A DNA stretch of 64,000 nt, from NCBI GenBank assembly GCA_045538835.1, contig JAZQEF010000018.1, positions 124,001-188,000 of the forward strand, in the 5' to 3' direction. The DNA comes from RGIG6165 sp045538835 (GTDB lineage Bacteria > Bacillota > Clostridia > Oscillospirales > Feifaniaceae). Both the position numbers and the translations under genes were made by a program. Of this stretch, positions 16,241-25,026 are shown in pieces. A model generated the notes under the pieces. The model did no database searches and was not told the origin of the DNA. It saw only the letters and a program-made list of their open reading frames with translations. Position 1 is the stretch's first letter, and each line of letters opens with the position of its first letter.

Positions 16241-17556
16241 ATTGTTTCCTCCGATGCAGAAAGAACTTCTGCAAGTTTTGCAAGCGCCCTTTCCGCAAGT
16301 TTAGTATTTTTATCTTTTTTTCCTTTAAATTTGAAATCAGGTGATTTCATTATGCCGAAATTCACATTCATAGGTTGAAAATCTCCAACCGAACCGCCGC
16401 TTATATAGTGTGGCAATGCTCCTATTGCCGTCTCATCAGTAAAATCAATCATATCTTTACCCATAGCATATCTGTACGCATTAATACCGCAAAGCAGTCC
16501 TGAGGATGCCGATTCAATATAGCCTTCAACGCCTGTCATCTGTCCTGCAAAAAACAAATTCGGGTATGCCTCAGCCTGATAAAACTTATTCAATTTCCCG
16601 GGTGAATTGATATATGTATTTCTATGCATGACACCGTATCTTAAAAAATCAGCGTTTTCAAGCCCCGGTATCATGGAAAACACCCTTTTTTGTTCAGGAA
16701 ACTTAAGATGTGTCTGAAATCCCACAATGTTGTACATAGTGCCCATACGGTTATCACGTCTGAGTTGAACTACAGCATACGGATCTTTACCTGTTTTTGG
16801 ATCAGGAAGCCCCACAGGTTTGAGCGGGCCGTATCTCATCGTGTCTTCTCCGCGTTTTGCCATAACTTCAATGGGCATACACCCCTCAAAAACCTTGCCT
16901 TTTTCAAAGCCGTGAAGTTCAGCAGTCTGTGCAGATACCAACTCATTGTAAAATGCAAGATATTGCTCTTTATCCATCGGACAGTTGATATAGTCGGGTG
17001 TGCCCTTTCCGTAACGCGATGCAAAATATGTGATATCTGTATTGATACTGTCAAAAGATACAATAGGCGCAGCCGCATCAAAGAAATGCATATTTTCCTG
17101 ACCGAGCAAATCAGATATATTATTAAAAAGTTCACCCGTAGTAAGCGGACCCGTTGCAATAACCGTCAGCTCGTCGGGATCTAAAGAATGTATCTCTTCA
17201 CTTATAAACTCGATACCCGAATTATTCTTTACTGCCTCGGTTACATAATCAGAAAAAGCCTGTCTGTCAACCGCAAGCGCGCCACCTGCCTCAACCTTTG
17301 TTGCATCGGCAGCACGCATTATGAGTGAGTCGAGCCTGCGCATTTCCTCTTTGAGGAGACCTACTGCATTCTCGATATTTCCTGCACGTAAACTGTTTGA
17401 ACAAACAAGTTCTGCAAAACCCTCATAATGGTGCGCAGGTGTAAATTTAGAGGGTTTCATATCGAACAATTTTACCTTGAGACCGCGTTTCGACAGTTGA
17501 TATGCCGCCTCACAGCCCGCAAGACCTGCGCCGATAACTTTAACCGTATCAGTCAT
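16237..17556 (-). CDS. trmFO: Methylenetetrahydrofolate-tRNA-(uracil-5-)-methyltransferase TrmFO
   Basis: A 439-aa flavoprotein that makes ribothymidine at position 54 of tRNA using methylene-tetrahydrofolate and FADH2. The FAD-binding motif is VIGAGLAGCEAA (residues 7-18), followed by the GidA-like block ELVCSNSLRAG. I use the ATG at 17556: AGGAGG lies six bases upstream and homologues start here. A longer frame to 17670 runs back into topA and is not supported. It overlaps the topA end by 8 bp, in the common Firmicutes order dprA-topA-trmFO. Confidence 0.96.
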   Translation of the reverse strand: MTDTVKVIGAGLAGCEAAYQLSKRGLKVKLFDMKPSKFTPAHHYEGFAELVCSNSLRAGNIENAVGLLKEEMRRLDSLIMRAADATKVEAGGALAVDRQAFSDYVTEAVKNNSGIEFISEEIHSLDPDELTVIATGPLTTGELFNNISDLLGQENMHFFDAAAPIVSFDSINTDITYFASRYGKGTPDYINCPMDKEQYLAFYNELVSAQTAELHGFEKGKVFEGCMPIEVMAKRGEDTMRYGPLKPVGLPDPKTGKDPYAVVQLRRDNRMGTMYNIVGFQTHLKFPEQKRVFSMIPGLENADFLRYGVMHRNTYINSPGKLNKFYQAEAYPNLFFAGQMTGVEGYIESASSGLLCGINAYRYAMGKDMIDFTDETAIGALPHYISGGSVGDFQPMNVNFGIMKSPDFKFKGKKDKNTKLAERALAKLAEVLSASEETI

Positions 17557-19627
17557 TCTTGCCTCCTGTACAGGAATCGTTTGAACATACAAGTGTAAAC
17601 TTTCCTTTAAATCCTGTCTTTTTGAGCAGTACACTGCCGCAGACATCACAGACCTTATCGGTAGGCTCATGCCATGTCATAAAATCACACTTGGGCGCCT
17701 CGGAACAACCATAGTATTTATTGCCGTTTTTAGAGAATTTAAGCAGTATCTCCTTGCCGCATTTGGGACATTTTGCTCCTGTCGGATATGTTATTGCTTT
17801 TGTATTCTTACAGTTTGGATAGTTGGGACACGCAAGGAATTTACCGAAACGGCCTGTCTTTATAACCATCTTTGCACCGCAAAGTTCGCATACGACATCA
17901 GTTTCCTCATCAGGAATTTTAATTCTGCCCGACTCCTTGTCATCTTCTATCTTCTTTTTGGATACTTCAAGATCGTCATTAAATCCTCTTACAACTTTAA
18001 TCCAATCCTCGCTACCCTCTTCTATCTTGTCGAGTGCAAGTTCCATATTGGCAGTAAATTCCGTATCCACTATATTGGCAAATTTATCACACATATATTC
18101 CGTAGTAATAGTGCCGAGTTGTGTGGGTTTGAAGAGTTTTCCGTCTTTTACAACATATTCTCTCTGTAAAATAGTGGATATGGTAGGAGCATATGTGCTC
18201 GGTCTGCCTATTCCGTTTTCTTCGAGAGTTTTGATAAGAGATGCCTCGGTATATCTCGAAGGCGGAAGTGTAAACTTCTGCTCATTTGATATCTTCTTCA
18301 ATGTGAGTAGGTCGTTGTTTTCAAGTTTTGGAATATCTGTTACATGGTCATCTTCAGGCTTATCAGGGCGCTCATAGACTGCAGCATATCCTTTGAAAAT
18401 TATTCGCTTTCCGTTTGCCTTGAAAAGATACTTGCCGCCTGCTGTTATATCGACCGTAATTGTATCAAAGACTTCCGATGCCATCTGGCAGGCAATATAT
18501 CTGTCCCATATGAGTTTATAAAGTCTGAACTGGTCGTGATTTAAATTCTTTCTGACATTTTCAGGACTGTATTTTGTTGATGTAGGTCTTATTGCTTCAT
18601 GTGCATCCTGAGCACCGTTTTTAGCCTTATAATGTCTTGATGTTTTTGGCAGATAGTCGTTACCGTACTTCTGTACAATATACTCCCTGGCTTCTTTTAT
18701 AGCATCTTCGGAAAGACGCAAAGAGTCCGTTCTCATATAGGTTATAAGGCCGGTCATGCCTGCACCAGGTATATCTATACCTTCATAGAGTTGCTGCGCT
18801 ATCTGCATCGTTCGCTTTGACGACATATTGAGCAGTCTTGATGCATCCTGCTGCAAAGTTGAAGTCGTAAACGGAGGTGCAGGATTCTTTGATTTCTTTT
18901 CATTTGTGACTTTTGTCACTTTCCAATCAGCACCCTTTGCCGCTTCAGTTATCTCTGCCGCACGTTCACCTTTTTTTACAGTTTCTTTTTTACCATTTGT
19001 TCCGTGATACCTTGCTGTAAACTCGATTTCGTCTTTACTTAAAAGTGCTTCGATATGCCAATATTCCTGCGGAACAAAGGCATTTATTTCATTTTCTCTG
19101 TCAACAATGAGTTTTGTCGCTACAGACTGCACTCTTCCTGCCGAAAGTCCCTTGCGAATCTTTCTCCACAGAATAGGACTTATGCCATAACCCACAAGTC
19201 TGTCAAGCACACGTCTTGCCTGCTGAGCATTTACAAGATCCATATTTATCTTTCTTGGATTTGCAACGCCTGCAATTACCGCACTCTTTGTTATTTCATT
19301 AAATGTTACTCTGACCTTTTCATTAAGATCTATCCCAAGCAGATTTGCAAGATGCCACGAAATAGCTTCACCTTCGCGGTCAGGGTCAGTTGCGAGATAT
19401 ATTTTTTTTGCCGCTTTGGCTTCTTTTTTAAGATCACTTATAAGTGCTGACTTACCTCTTATTGAAATATACTGAGGCTTGAAATCATTTTCAACATCAA
19501 TGCCGAGTTTACTCTTAGGCAGATCTCTTATATGTCCCATAGACGCAACGACTTTAAAATTAGAGCCGAGATACTTTTTTATTGTTTTGGCTTTTGCCGG
19601 TGACTCAACTATCAAAAGATTTGACAT
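17549..19627 (-). CDS. topA: DNA topoisomerase I
   Basis: A 692-aa type IA topoisomerase that relaxes negative supercoils. It has an N-terminal TOPRIM domain (IVESPAKAKTI, then DPDREGEAISWHL) and the catalytic tyrosine near residue 297 in GLITYMRTDSLRLS. The C-terminus carries three four-cysteine zinc modules beginning CELCG, CPKCG and CDVCG, which bind single-stranded DNA. The start ATG has AGAGGAAG upstream. It sits between dprA and trmFO. Confidence 0.98.
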   Translation of the reverse strand: MSNLLIVESPAKAKTIKKYLGSNFKVVASMGHIRDLPKSKLGIDVENDFKPQYISIRGKSALISDLKKEAKAAKKIYLATDPDREGEAISWHLANLLGIDLNEKVRVTFNEITKSAVIAGVANPRKINMDLVNAQQARRVLDRLVGYGISPILWRKIRKGLSAGRVQSVATKLIVDRENEINAFVPQEYWHIEALLSKDEIEFTARYHGTNGKKETVKKGERAAEITEAAKGADWKVTKVTNEKKSKNPAPPFTTSTLQQDASRLLNMSSKRTMQIAQQLYEGIDIPGAGMTGLITYMRTDSLRLSEDAIKEAREYIVQKYGNDYLPKTSRHYKAKNGAQDAHEAIRPTSTKYSPENVRKNLNHDQFRLYKLIWDRYIACQMASEVFDTITVDITAGGKYLFKANGKRIIFKGYAAVYERPDKPEDDHVTDIPKLENNDLLTLKKISNEQKFTLPPSRYTEASLIKTLEENGIGRPSTYAPTISTILQREYVVKDGKLFKPTQLGTITTEYMCDKFANIVDTEFTANMELALDKIEEGSEDWIKVVRGFNDDLEVSKKKIEDDKESGRIKIPDEETDVVCELCGAKMVIKTGRFGKFLACPNYPNCKNTKAITYPTGAKCPKCGKEILLKFSKNGNKYYGCSEAPKCDFMTWHEPTDKVCDVCGSVLLKKTGFKGKFTLVCSNDSCTGGKND

Positions 19628-19650
19628 TAGGTAACTTCCTCTTTAACTAA

Positions 19651-20805
19651 TTATTTTATACGGTAATTCCCGTTACTTTTTAATACATAACCCTTCATTT
19701 CAAGTAATGATAAAGCGCTCATAAGTAAATGCGTAGGATATCCACTCTCTTTGATGAGATCTTCAAATGATATCCCGTCGTTTTTCTGTATTGCGGAATA
19801 GACGGCTTTTTCATTTTCAGTCATAACAAAATCATTGGATTTAACAATATTTTCACGCTTGACGCTTTTCTTTTTATCAGCCTCTGGTTTTACAAATACA
19901 GGTTTTTCCATTTCCTGTACCTGTTTTATCATTTTATCTGGGTATATACCCAAGTATTCCTCGATTATATCAAGTGCGCAGGTTACGGGTTTTGCACCGT
20001 TCTTAATAAGATTATTTGAAAGGGTGAATAAATAGACATCGCCCGGAACTACAAACATGTCTTTATTCTGCGATATAGCATGCGAAACAGTAAGAGATGT
20101 TCCTGTACGCTCTGCAGCTTGGACGACAAGTACACCGTCAGCAATACCACTGATAAGTCTGTTTCTCGGATTAAAGTTTTCTTTATTAGCCGAAATCCCC
20201 GGCGGATATTCACTGATAAGTCCGCCGCTGCTCATAACAAAATCAGCAAGTTCCGTATGTTCCACAGGATATATTTTATCAAGACCTCTTGCCAAGAATC
20301 CCGTAGTTATACCCTCACTCATAAGCGCTGCCCTGTGAGCAACGGAATCGATACCGTATGCCAGACCGCTGACGATGATAAAGCCGTTACTTGCAAGTCC
20401 CCTGACTATCTCATCGGTCACACGACGCGATGAATCCACAGGACTTCTTGTCCCCACGACCGAAATAACAATATTGTTATCAAAATCGGGAACTGCACCC
20501 TTGGTATATAAGACCATAGGAGGCTGATAAAGTTGTCTGTACTTTGACGGATAATTGTCATCCTCAAAAGTGATTATATCAATGTTAAGACGTTTACATT
20601 CCTCAATTACTTTTTCAGCATCACTGAGAGATTTGTCGGAAAGTAGTTTCTTATCAGTTCCTCTTAAATACGTAAGTTCTCTGTAATTGTCTTTTTCATA
20701 TACATCTGTTATTGTACCGCAGTCTTGGGCAAGTTTTGCAAAGAACGGCATATTCTGTCTATATTTCAGCGTAAGCCATAAATACAGCAACGCATTGTCT
20801 GTCAT
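19651..20805 (-). CDS. dprA: DNA-processing protein DprA
   Basis: A 384-aa single-stranded DNA-binding protein that loads RecA during natural transformation. The Rossmann-like core contains VVGTRSPVDSSRRV, SGLAYGIDSVAHRAAL and the FNPRNRLISG block. The C-terminal 60 residues form a winged-helix domain typical of DprA. No other competence genes are in the window; dprA is retained widely in non-transformable bacteria. The start overlaps the spoU stop (ATGA). Confidence 0.95.
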   Translation of the reverse strand: MTDNALLYLWLTLKYRQNMPFFAKLAQDCGTITDVYEKDNYRELTYLRGTDKKLLSDKSLSDAEKVIEECKRLNIDIITFEDDNYPSKYRQLYQPPMVLYTKGAVPDFDNNIVISVVGTRSPVDSSRRVTDEIVRGLASNGFIIVSGLAYGIDSVAHRAALMSEGITTGFLARGLDKIYPVEHTELADFVMSSGGLISEYPPGISANKENFNPRNRLISGIADGVLVVQAAERTGTSLTVSHAISQNKDMFVVPGDVYLFTLSNNLIKNGAKPVTCALDIIEEYLGIYPDKMIKQVQEMEKPVFVKPEADKKKSVKRENIVKSNDFVMTENEKAVYSAIQKNDGISFEDLIKESGYPTHLLMSALSLLEMKGYVLKSNGNYRIK

Positions 20806-21551
20806 TTACACATCTCCCAAATCAAAACCGACGCTGCCGCCGAAGCATTGAGTGATTCAGTTATTCCCTTCATAGGAATATAAACTTTTTTATCACTCTT
20901 TAAAACAAATTCTTTACTCAGTCCGTTCCCCTCATTTCCGATAGCAACGGCTGACTTTTTATTAAAAGACACTTTATTTACAGGAAGCGCAGCATCATCC
21001 AGCACAGCCGCATAGACCGTTATCTTTTCTTTGGCAAAAAAATCAAACGCGGCATCAGTATTTTCAAACTTAATTACAGGCATACGAAGAGCAGCGCCCA
21101 TTGCAGAACGCATAACTTTACCTGAATATCTGTCAGGCGCACTTCCCACAACACACACGGCATCAACACCCATAGCCTCAGCAGTTCTTATAACCGTTCC
21201 GAAATTGCCCGGATCCTGTATGTTTTCAAGAACAACCAATTTATCTTTAGTTTGCGGTAAAATGTCCAATAACTCAAAAACTGCCGCTATACCCTGAGGA
21301 TTTTCTGTTTCGGTAATTTTCCCGAGAACTCTGTCATTCACGATATGTGCCCCGTTTTGAATATATGAAGCATATTCTGCAGACTTACTTTCAAGTACAA
21401 AACAGTCTTTCATCGTATATCCGCATTTTATCGCTTCATCAATAAGTTTTACACCCTCAAGCAAAAATGCGCCTTGCTTTTTTCTGCCCGATGCAGCTTT
21501 CAGCGAAGCAGCAAACTTGACTTTTGCATTTTCAAGACTTGTGATTAACAC
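20802..21551 (-). CDS. TrmH/SpoU family RNA 2'-O-ribose methyltransferase
   Basis: A SPOUT-fold RNA methyltransferase of about 249 aa. Motif 1 is NIQDPGNFGTVIRTAEAMG, and the knot region contains IGNEGNGLSKEF and the C-terminal SLNASAAASVLIWEM block. The N-terminal 70 residues form the usual substrate-binding subdomain. The rRNA or tRNA target cannot be told from sequence. The start is probably GTG at 21551, with AAAGG 9 nt before it; a TTG at 21560 is also possible. It lies between ktrA and dprA. Confidence 0.9.
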   Translation of the reverse strand: MLITSLENAKVKFAASLKAASGRKKQGAFLLEGVKLIDEAIKCGYTMKDCFVLESKSAEYASYIQNGAHIVNDRVLGKITETENPQGIAAVFELLDILPQTKDKLVVLENIQDPGNFGTVIRTAEAMGVDAVCVVGSAPDRYSGKVMRSAMGAALRMPVIKFENTDAAFDFFAKEKITVYAAVLDDAALPVNKVSFNKKSAVAIGNEGNGLSKEFVLKSDKKVYIPMKGITESLNASAAASVLIWEMCK

Positions 21552-21563
21552 GTCAATCAACCT

Positions 21564-22211
21564 TTATCCGATTATTTTTTCTATATGTTCGTCATCACCG
21601 ACTATTGCAAGAACACAGTCTTTATCCAGGCGCTGATTGGGATTGATATTGACTTGCGCATTCTCACCGTCAATTATCGCAATAACATTTACACCGTACT
21701 TTGCTCTGACATCAAGTTCTATAAGAGACTTGCCTGCCCACTTTTCAGGACATTTTATTTCAACTACTGCCGCATTGCCCGAGAGTTCGATATAATCGTG
21801 AACTTTGTTCATCGAGAGAAGTTTTGCCATTCTTATACCCATATCTTCTTCGGGAAATACTACTCTGTCAGCGCCTATCTGTGTAAGAAGTTTAGCATGT
21901 GTAGAACTCTTTGCCTTTGATATTATCTCTTTTACACCAAGTTCTTTAAGCGTCATAGTAATGAGCGCGCTCTCTTCAACATTTGAAGCAGATGCCACCA
22001 CAACGGCATCACAGTCAGTAACACCTAAATTTCTGAGTGTGTCTATATTTTTTGCATCACAGCAATATATCTTTTCAACATATGCTTCGAGCGGTTCAAG
22101 CGCCTTTTTCTCTCTGTCTATAAGTATGACGCTTTTTCCTATATTACTGAGTGATTTTGCAAGTGCAGTTCCGAATTTTCCTGCACCTATCACCGCAAAA
22201 TTATTTTTCAT
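21564..22211 (-). CDS. ktrA: KtrA/TrkA-type potassium channel regulatory subunit
   Basis: A peripheral RCK protein of about 215 aa that gates the KtrB potassium channel according to bound nucleotide. RCK_N has the dinucleotide motif VIGAGKFGTALA near the start and an acidic residue at the end of the second strand (LIDREK). The last 75 residues form an RCK_C domain. An AGGTGATG ribosome binding site precedes several in-frame starts; ATG at 22211 fits best, GTG at 22220 is possible. It follows ktrB closely, as a transport operon. Confidence 0.93.
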   Translation of the reverse strand: MKNNFAVIGAGKFGTALAKSLSNIGKSVILIDREKKALEPLEAYVEKIYCCDAKNIDTLRNLGVTDCDAVVVASASNVEESALITMTLKELGVKEIISKAKSSTHAKLLTQIGADRVVFPEEDMGIRMAKLLSMNKVHDYIELSGNAAVVEIKCPEKWAGKSLIELDVRAKYGVNVIAIIDGENAQVNINPNQRLDKDCVLAIVGDDEHIEKIIG

Positions 22212-22220
22212 ATTCATCAC

Positions 22221-23579
22221 CTATCCTACCAACATTTTTGCATCAAGATATTCAATCAGGTTTTCCTCATTTTTAAGTTGATGAGCTATCGAACAACTGA
22301 GAGTCAGTATGCCAAGTCTTCCCATAAACATAAGTAGTATTATCAGCATTCTGCCAACGGCAGAGAGGGACGTAGTTATTCCCATAGTTACTCCAACCGT
22401 ACCAAAAGCTGATGCACATTCAAACAAAATACACGACAGCGATACATCTTCTGTATATGAAAGTATTACTACTGATGTAATAAGTATTAAAATTCCAACA
22501 ACTACGATTGTAAATGCACGGTATATCGTATTACGGTTTATTCTTCTGTTAAAAACAACTATTTCACTTCTGCCTCTAAGTATATTTCTGACAGTAAGTA
22601 TTACAATCGCAAAAGTGCCTGTTTTTATACCGCCCGCTGTTGAGCCGGACGAGCCGCCTATAAACATAAGCAAAGATGACATAAGCACCGTAAGTCTTGT
22701 AAGTCCTGACAAATCTACCGTATTAAATCCTGCAGTCCTGAATGTGACCGATTGGAAAACTGAAGCAAGTATCTTATTCCCCACAGACATATTTCCTAAA
22801 GTACCTGGATTATTCCACTCAAACACAGCAAAAAGCACTGCTCCGCCGACAAGAAGTCCCGCCGAAGTTATAAGAACAATTTTCGTATAGGGTGAAAGTT
22901 TTTTGTGTTTCTTATGTTCAAGCAGTTCCATCCACACGAGATAACCGAGACCGCCCATAGTAATAAGAGCCATTATGATAATATTTACATACAGGTCGTC
23001 AGCATAAGCGGTAAGGCTTGAAAAATTGCCCATTATATCAAATCCTGCATTGCAAAAAGCGGATACTGCATGAAATACTGAAGCGTATATCGCTTTACCC
23101 ACACTCATCTGTGTTACAAATCTGAAAAACAAAAGTACAGCCGCAATACCTTCAAAACCAAACGTCACTTTTGCGACAAAGCGAAGCATATGCTTGATAT
23201 CACTTATGTAGTCGATATTAAGTCCCTGCAAAACAGCCTCTCTCTGTGAAAAACTGTTGCCCTTCAAAAGCAAAATGCGCAGAAAGCCCGCAACCGTCAT
23301 AAAGCCGAGACCGCCTATCTGAATCATAAGTAGTATAACTGTCTGACCGAACATCGACCACTCTGTACCCGTATCTCTGACAATAAGACCTGTCACACAG
23401 GTTGCACTTGTCGCAGTGAAAATACTGTCAAAAAACGATGCTGACTTTCCGTCAGCCGAAGATATAGGTAATGTCAAAAGCAGAGCACCGACCAAAATCA
23501 CGGCTATAAAGCCCAAAATAACCATACGACCTGGTGCTGCTTTGTTAATTATTCTTTTTGCATAGGTGTTTTTTGCCAT
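22221..23579 (-). CDS. ktrB: KtrB/TrkH potassium uptake channel subunit
   Basis: A 452-aa integral membrane protein with the four pseudo-repeated membrane-pore-membrane units of the TrkH/KtrB family. Selectivity-filter-like segments include ATSATCVTGLIVRD, HAVSAFCNAGFD, FRTAGFNTVDLS and ASAFGTVGVTMG. It imports potassium with KtrA. The ATG at 23579 is chosen because GGAGG lies five bases upstream; an earlier in-frame TTG (23591) overlaps that site. A sigma-A promoter is just upstream, making it the first gene of ktrB-ktrA-spoU-dprA-topA-trmFO-plsX. Confidence 0.95.
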   Translation of the reverse strand: MAKNTYAKRIINKAAPGRMVILGFIAVILVGALLLTLPISSADGKSASFFDSIFTATSATCVTGLIVRDTGTEWSMFGQTVILLMIQIGGLGFMTVAGFLRILLLKGNSFSQREAVLQGLNIDYISDIKHMLRFVAKVTFGFEGIAAVLLFFRFVTQMSVGKAIYASVFHAVSAFCNAGFDIMGNFSSLTAYADDLYVNIIIMALITMGGLGYLVWMELLEHKKHKKLSPYTKIVLITSAGLLVGGAVLFAVFEWNNPGTLGNMSVGNKILASVFQSVTFRTAGFNTVDLSGLTRLTVLMSSLLMFIGGSSGSTAGGIKTGTFAIVILTVRNILRGRSEIVVFNRRINRNTIYRAFTIVVVGILILITSVVILSYTEDVSLSCILFECASAFGTVGVTMGITTSLSAVGRMLIILLMFMGRLGILTLSCSIAHQLKNEENLIEYLDAKMLVG

Positions 23580-23609
23580 ACATGCCTCCAAAACCTAACT
23601 ATTATATAT

Positions 23610-23637
23610 ATTATAGGAAAAAATATTTTACTGTCAA
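23610..23637 (-). promoter_or_regulatory. Sigma-A promoter of the ktrB operon
   Basis: TTGACA (23637-23632), 16-bp spacer, TATAAT (23615-23610), immediately after the rplT terminator. Confidence 0.85.
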
Positions 23638-23656
23638 CAGATTTATTGCAGGCATT

Positions 23657-23690
23657 AAAAAATAGGAACGGTATTTTTTACCGTTCCTAT
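23657..23690 (-). terminator. Intrinsic terminator of infC-rpmI-rplT
   Basis: A perfect 12-bp stem (23662-23673 with 23679-23690), five-base loop, then TTTTTT on the minus strand, just past rplT. Confidence 0.95.
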
Positions 23691-23704
23691 CATTTTAATT
23701 CAAA

Positions 23705-24058
23705 TTAAAGAGCTGCTTTTGCTTTTGCAACGAGTTCAGCAAATGCCTTTTCGTCTGTAACAGCAATTTCAGAAAGAACCTTTCTGTTGAGTTCGATCTC
23801 AGCCTTCTTAAGACCGTTGATAAACTGTGAATAGTTTATACCGTTATTCTTGCAAGCTGCTGAAATTCTTGTGATCCAGAGAGCTCTGAAATCTCTTTTC
23901 TTAAGTTTTCTGCTGACATAAGCATACTGACCTGACTTGGTAACAGCCTGCTTAGCCATCTTAAAGTTTTTGCTCTTAGCGCCAAAATATCCCTTGGCAA
24001 GCTTTAAAACCTTTTTTCTTCTTTTGCGAGTCATCATCGCACCTTTAACACGTGCCAT
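23705..24058 (-). CDS. rplT: 50S ribosomal protein L20
   Basis: A 117-aa basic protein (MARVKGAMMTRKRRKKVLKLAKGYFGAKS) needed early in 50S assembly. In B. subtilis L20 represses its own infC-rpmI-rplT operon by attenuation in the leader. A comparable leader with an intrinsic terminator precedes infC here. It is the last gene of the operon, followed by a strong terminator. Confidence 0.98.
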   Translation of the reverse strand: MARVKGAMMTRKRRKKVLKLAKGYFGAKSKNFKMAKQAVTKSGQYAYVSRKLKKRDFRALWITRISAACKNNGINYSQFINGLKKAEIELNRKVLSEIAVTDEKAFAELVAKAKAAL

Positions 24059-24089
24059 ATATCATTAACCTCCGTAAATTTCTAATCAA

Positions 24090-24287
24090 TTAAAGATAAG
24101 GGATAAGCTTCTTAACGTTTGCAGCATTTGTCTTGTCTGCATATGTTCCCTGACGAAGACCTCTTTTTCTCTTAGAAGTCTTTTTGTTAAGAATGTGGCT
24201 CTTGTAAGCCTTTGCGCGCTTGATTTTGCCGTTCTTTGTAACGGAAAATCTCTTTTTAGCACCTGAATGTGTCTTGATCTTAGGCAT
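24090..24287 (-). CDS. rpmI: 50S ribosomal protein L35
   Basis: A 65-aa basic protein (MPKIKTHSGAKKRFSVTKNG). The ATG at 24287 has AAGGAG seven bases upstream; an ATG two codons earlier sits too close to that site. Middle gene of infC-rpmI-rplT. Confidence 0.97.
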   Translation of the reverse strand: MPKIKTHSGAKKRFSVTKNGKIKRAKAYKSHILNKKTSKRKRGLRQGTYADKTNAANVKKLIPYL

Positions 24288-24318
24288 TTTCATTCTCCTT
24301 TATTTAAAAAATAATAAT

Positions 24319-24837
24319 TTACTTTGCAGGTTTCGCTGCCATAAATAAGAACAGATTTCTACCCTCTTGCTTTGCCGATTTTTCGACAACGCCGTATTCC
24401 TCACAAGCCTCCGCAAATTTAGCAAGCATTTCTCTGCCGTGTTCCGTATGCGCCATTTCTCTGCCGCGAAAACGAACTGAAACCTTCACTTTATCGCCGC
24501 CCTTAAGGAATTTCTGGGCTGATTTAACCTTGGTATTAAAGTCATTAGTATCGATATTAACGGACAGTCTGATTTCTTTCACATCGACAACATGCTGATT
24601 CTTTCTGGCTTCTTTTTCCTTTTTAGCCTGTTCATAAACATACTTGCCGTAGTCAAGGATCTTACATACGGGAGGATTAGCCGTAGGTGCTATTTTCGCA
24701 AGGTCAAGATTTGCATCATACGCAAGCTTGAGCGCTGCTTCTGCAGACATAACACCGAGCTGTTCTCCGTTTGCTCCGATAAGACGAACTTCTTTGTCTC
24801 TAATTTCCTCGTTAATTGAGAGTTCTTTTTTACTGAT
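24319..24837 (-). CDS. infC: Translation initiation factor IF-3 with a non-canonical ATC start
   Basis: A 172-aa factor that prevents premature subunit joining and proofreads start codons. The N domain begins SKKELSINEEIRDKEVRLIGANGEQLG and the C domain includes VKVSVRFRGREMAHTEHG. The conserved protein begins right after an ATC codon at 24837-24835, with GGAGG nine bases before it. No in-frame ATG, GTG or TTG lies between that site and the conserved sequence. The longer frame to 24897 would translate through the attenuator hairpin and is not supported. Rare starts (AUU, AUC) are a known autoregulatory feature of infC, because IF-3 discriminates against them. Confidence 0.92.
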   Translation of the reverse strand: MSKKELSINEEIRDKEVRLIGANGEQLGVMSAEAALKLAYDANLDLAKIAPTANPPVCKILDYGKYVYEQAKKEKEARKNQHVVDVKEIRLSVNIDTNDFNTKVKSAQKFLKGGDKVKVSVRFRGREMAHTEHGREMLAKFAEACEEYGVVEKSAKQEGRNLFLFMAAKPAK

Positions 24838-24989
24838 GACAGGACACCTCCATAAATTTTTCCAACAAAAAAGCGGGCAGTTCTCTGCCCGCAACAATAC
24901 CCAATAATACTATATAAATAGTGAGTATTGACCGTATAAGCGCATTTACCATACGGTGAGACAAGCAGCACCTATCTACTTCTTTGTAC
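24838..24989 (-). promoter_or_regulatory. infC-rpmI-rplT leader, candidate L20 autoregulatory leader
   Basis: About 150 nt of untranslated leader. It contains a 7-bp stem (24931-24937 with 24951-24957), AATACT/AGTATT segments downstream that could pair in more than one way, the attenuator, and the GGAGG site. The layout matches Firmicutes L20 leaders by position and logic; I have not matched it to a covariance model. Confidence 0.65.
24867..24892 (-). terminator. Attenuator terminator in the infC leader
   Basis: GCGGGCAG-AGAA-CTGCCCGC followed by TTTTTT on the minus strand, 30 nt before the infC start. It lies between the infC promoter and its ribosome binding site, so it can only act as a premature terminator. 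Confidence 0.9.
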
Positions 24990-24995
24990 TTTATT

Positions 24996-25023
24996 AGTAT
25001 ATCACGTTTTTTCACCGTGTCAA
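24996..25023 (-). promoter_or_regulatory. Sigma-A promoter of infC
   Basis: TTGACA (25023-25018), 16-bp spacer, TATACT (25001-24996), 3 nt after the obg stop codon. Confidence 0.85.
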
Positions 25024-25026
25024 CTA

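Noticed and set aside
24838..24897. N-terminal extension of infC to an upstream in-frame start
   Set aside because: It would translate through the attenuator hairpin, lacks a ribosome binding site and has no similarity to IF-3; GGAGG plus the ATC codon explains the start better.
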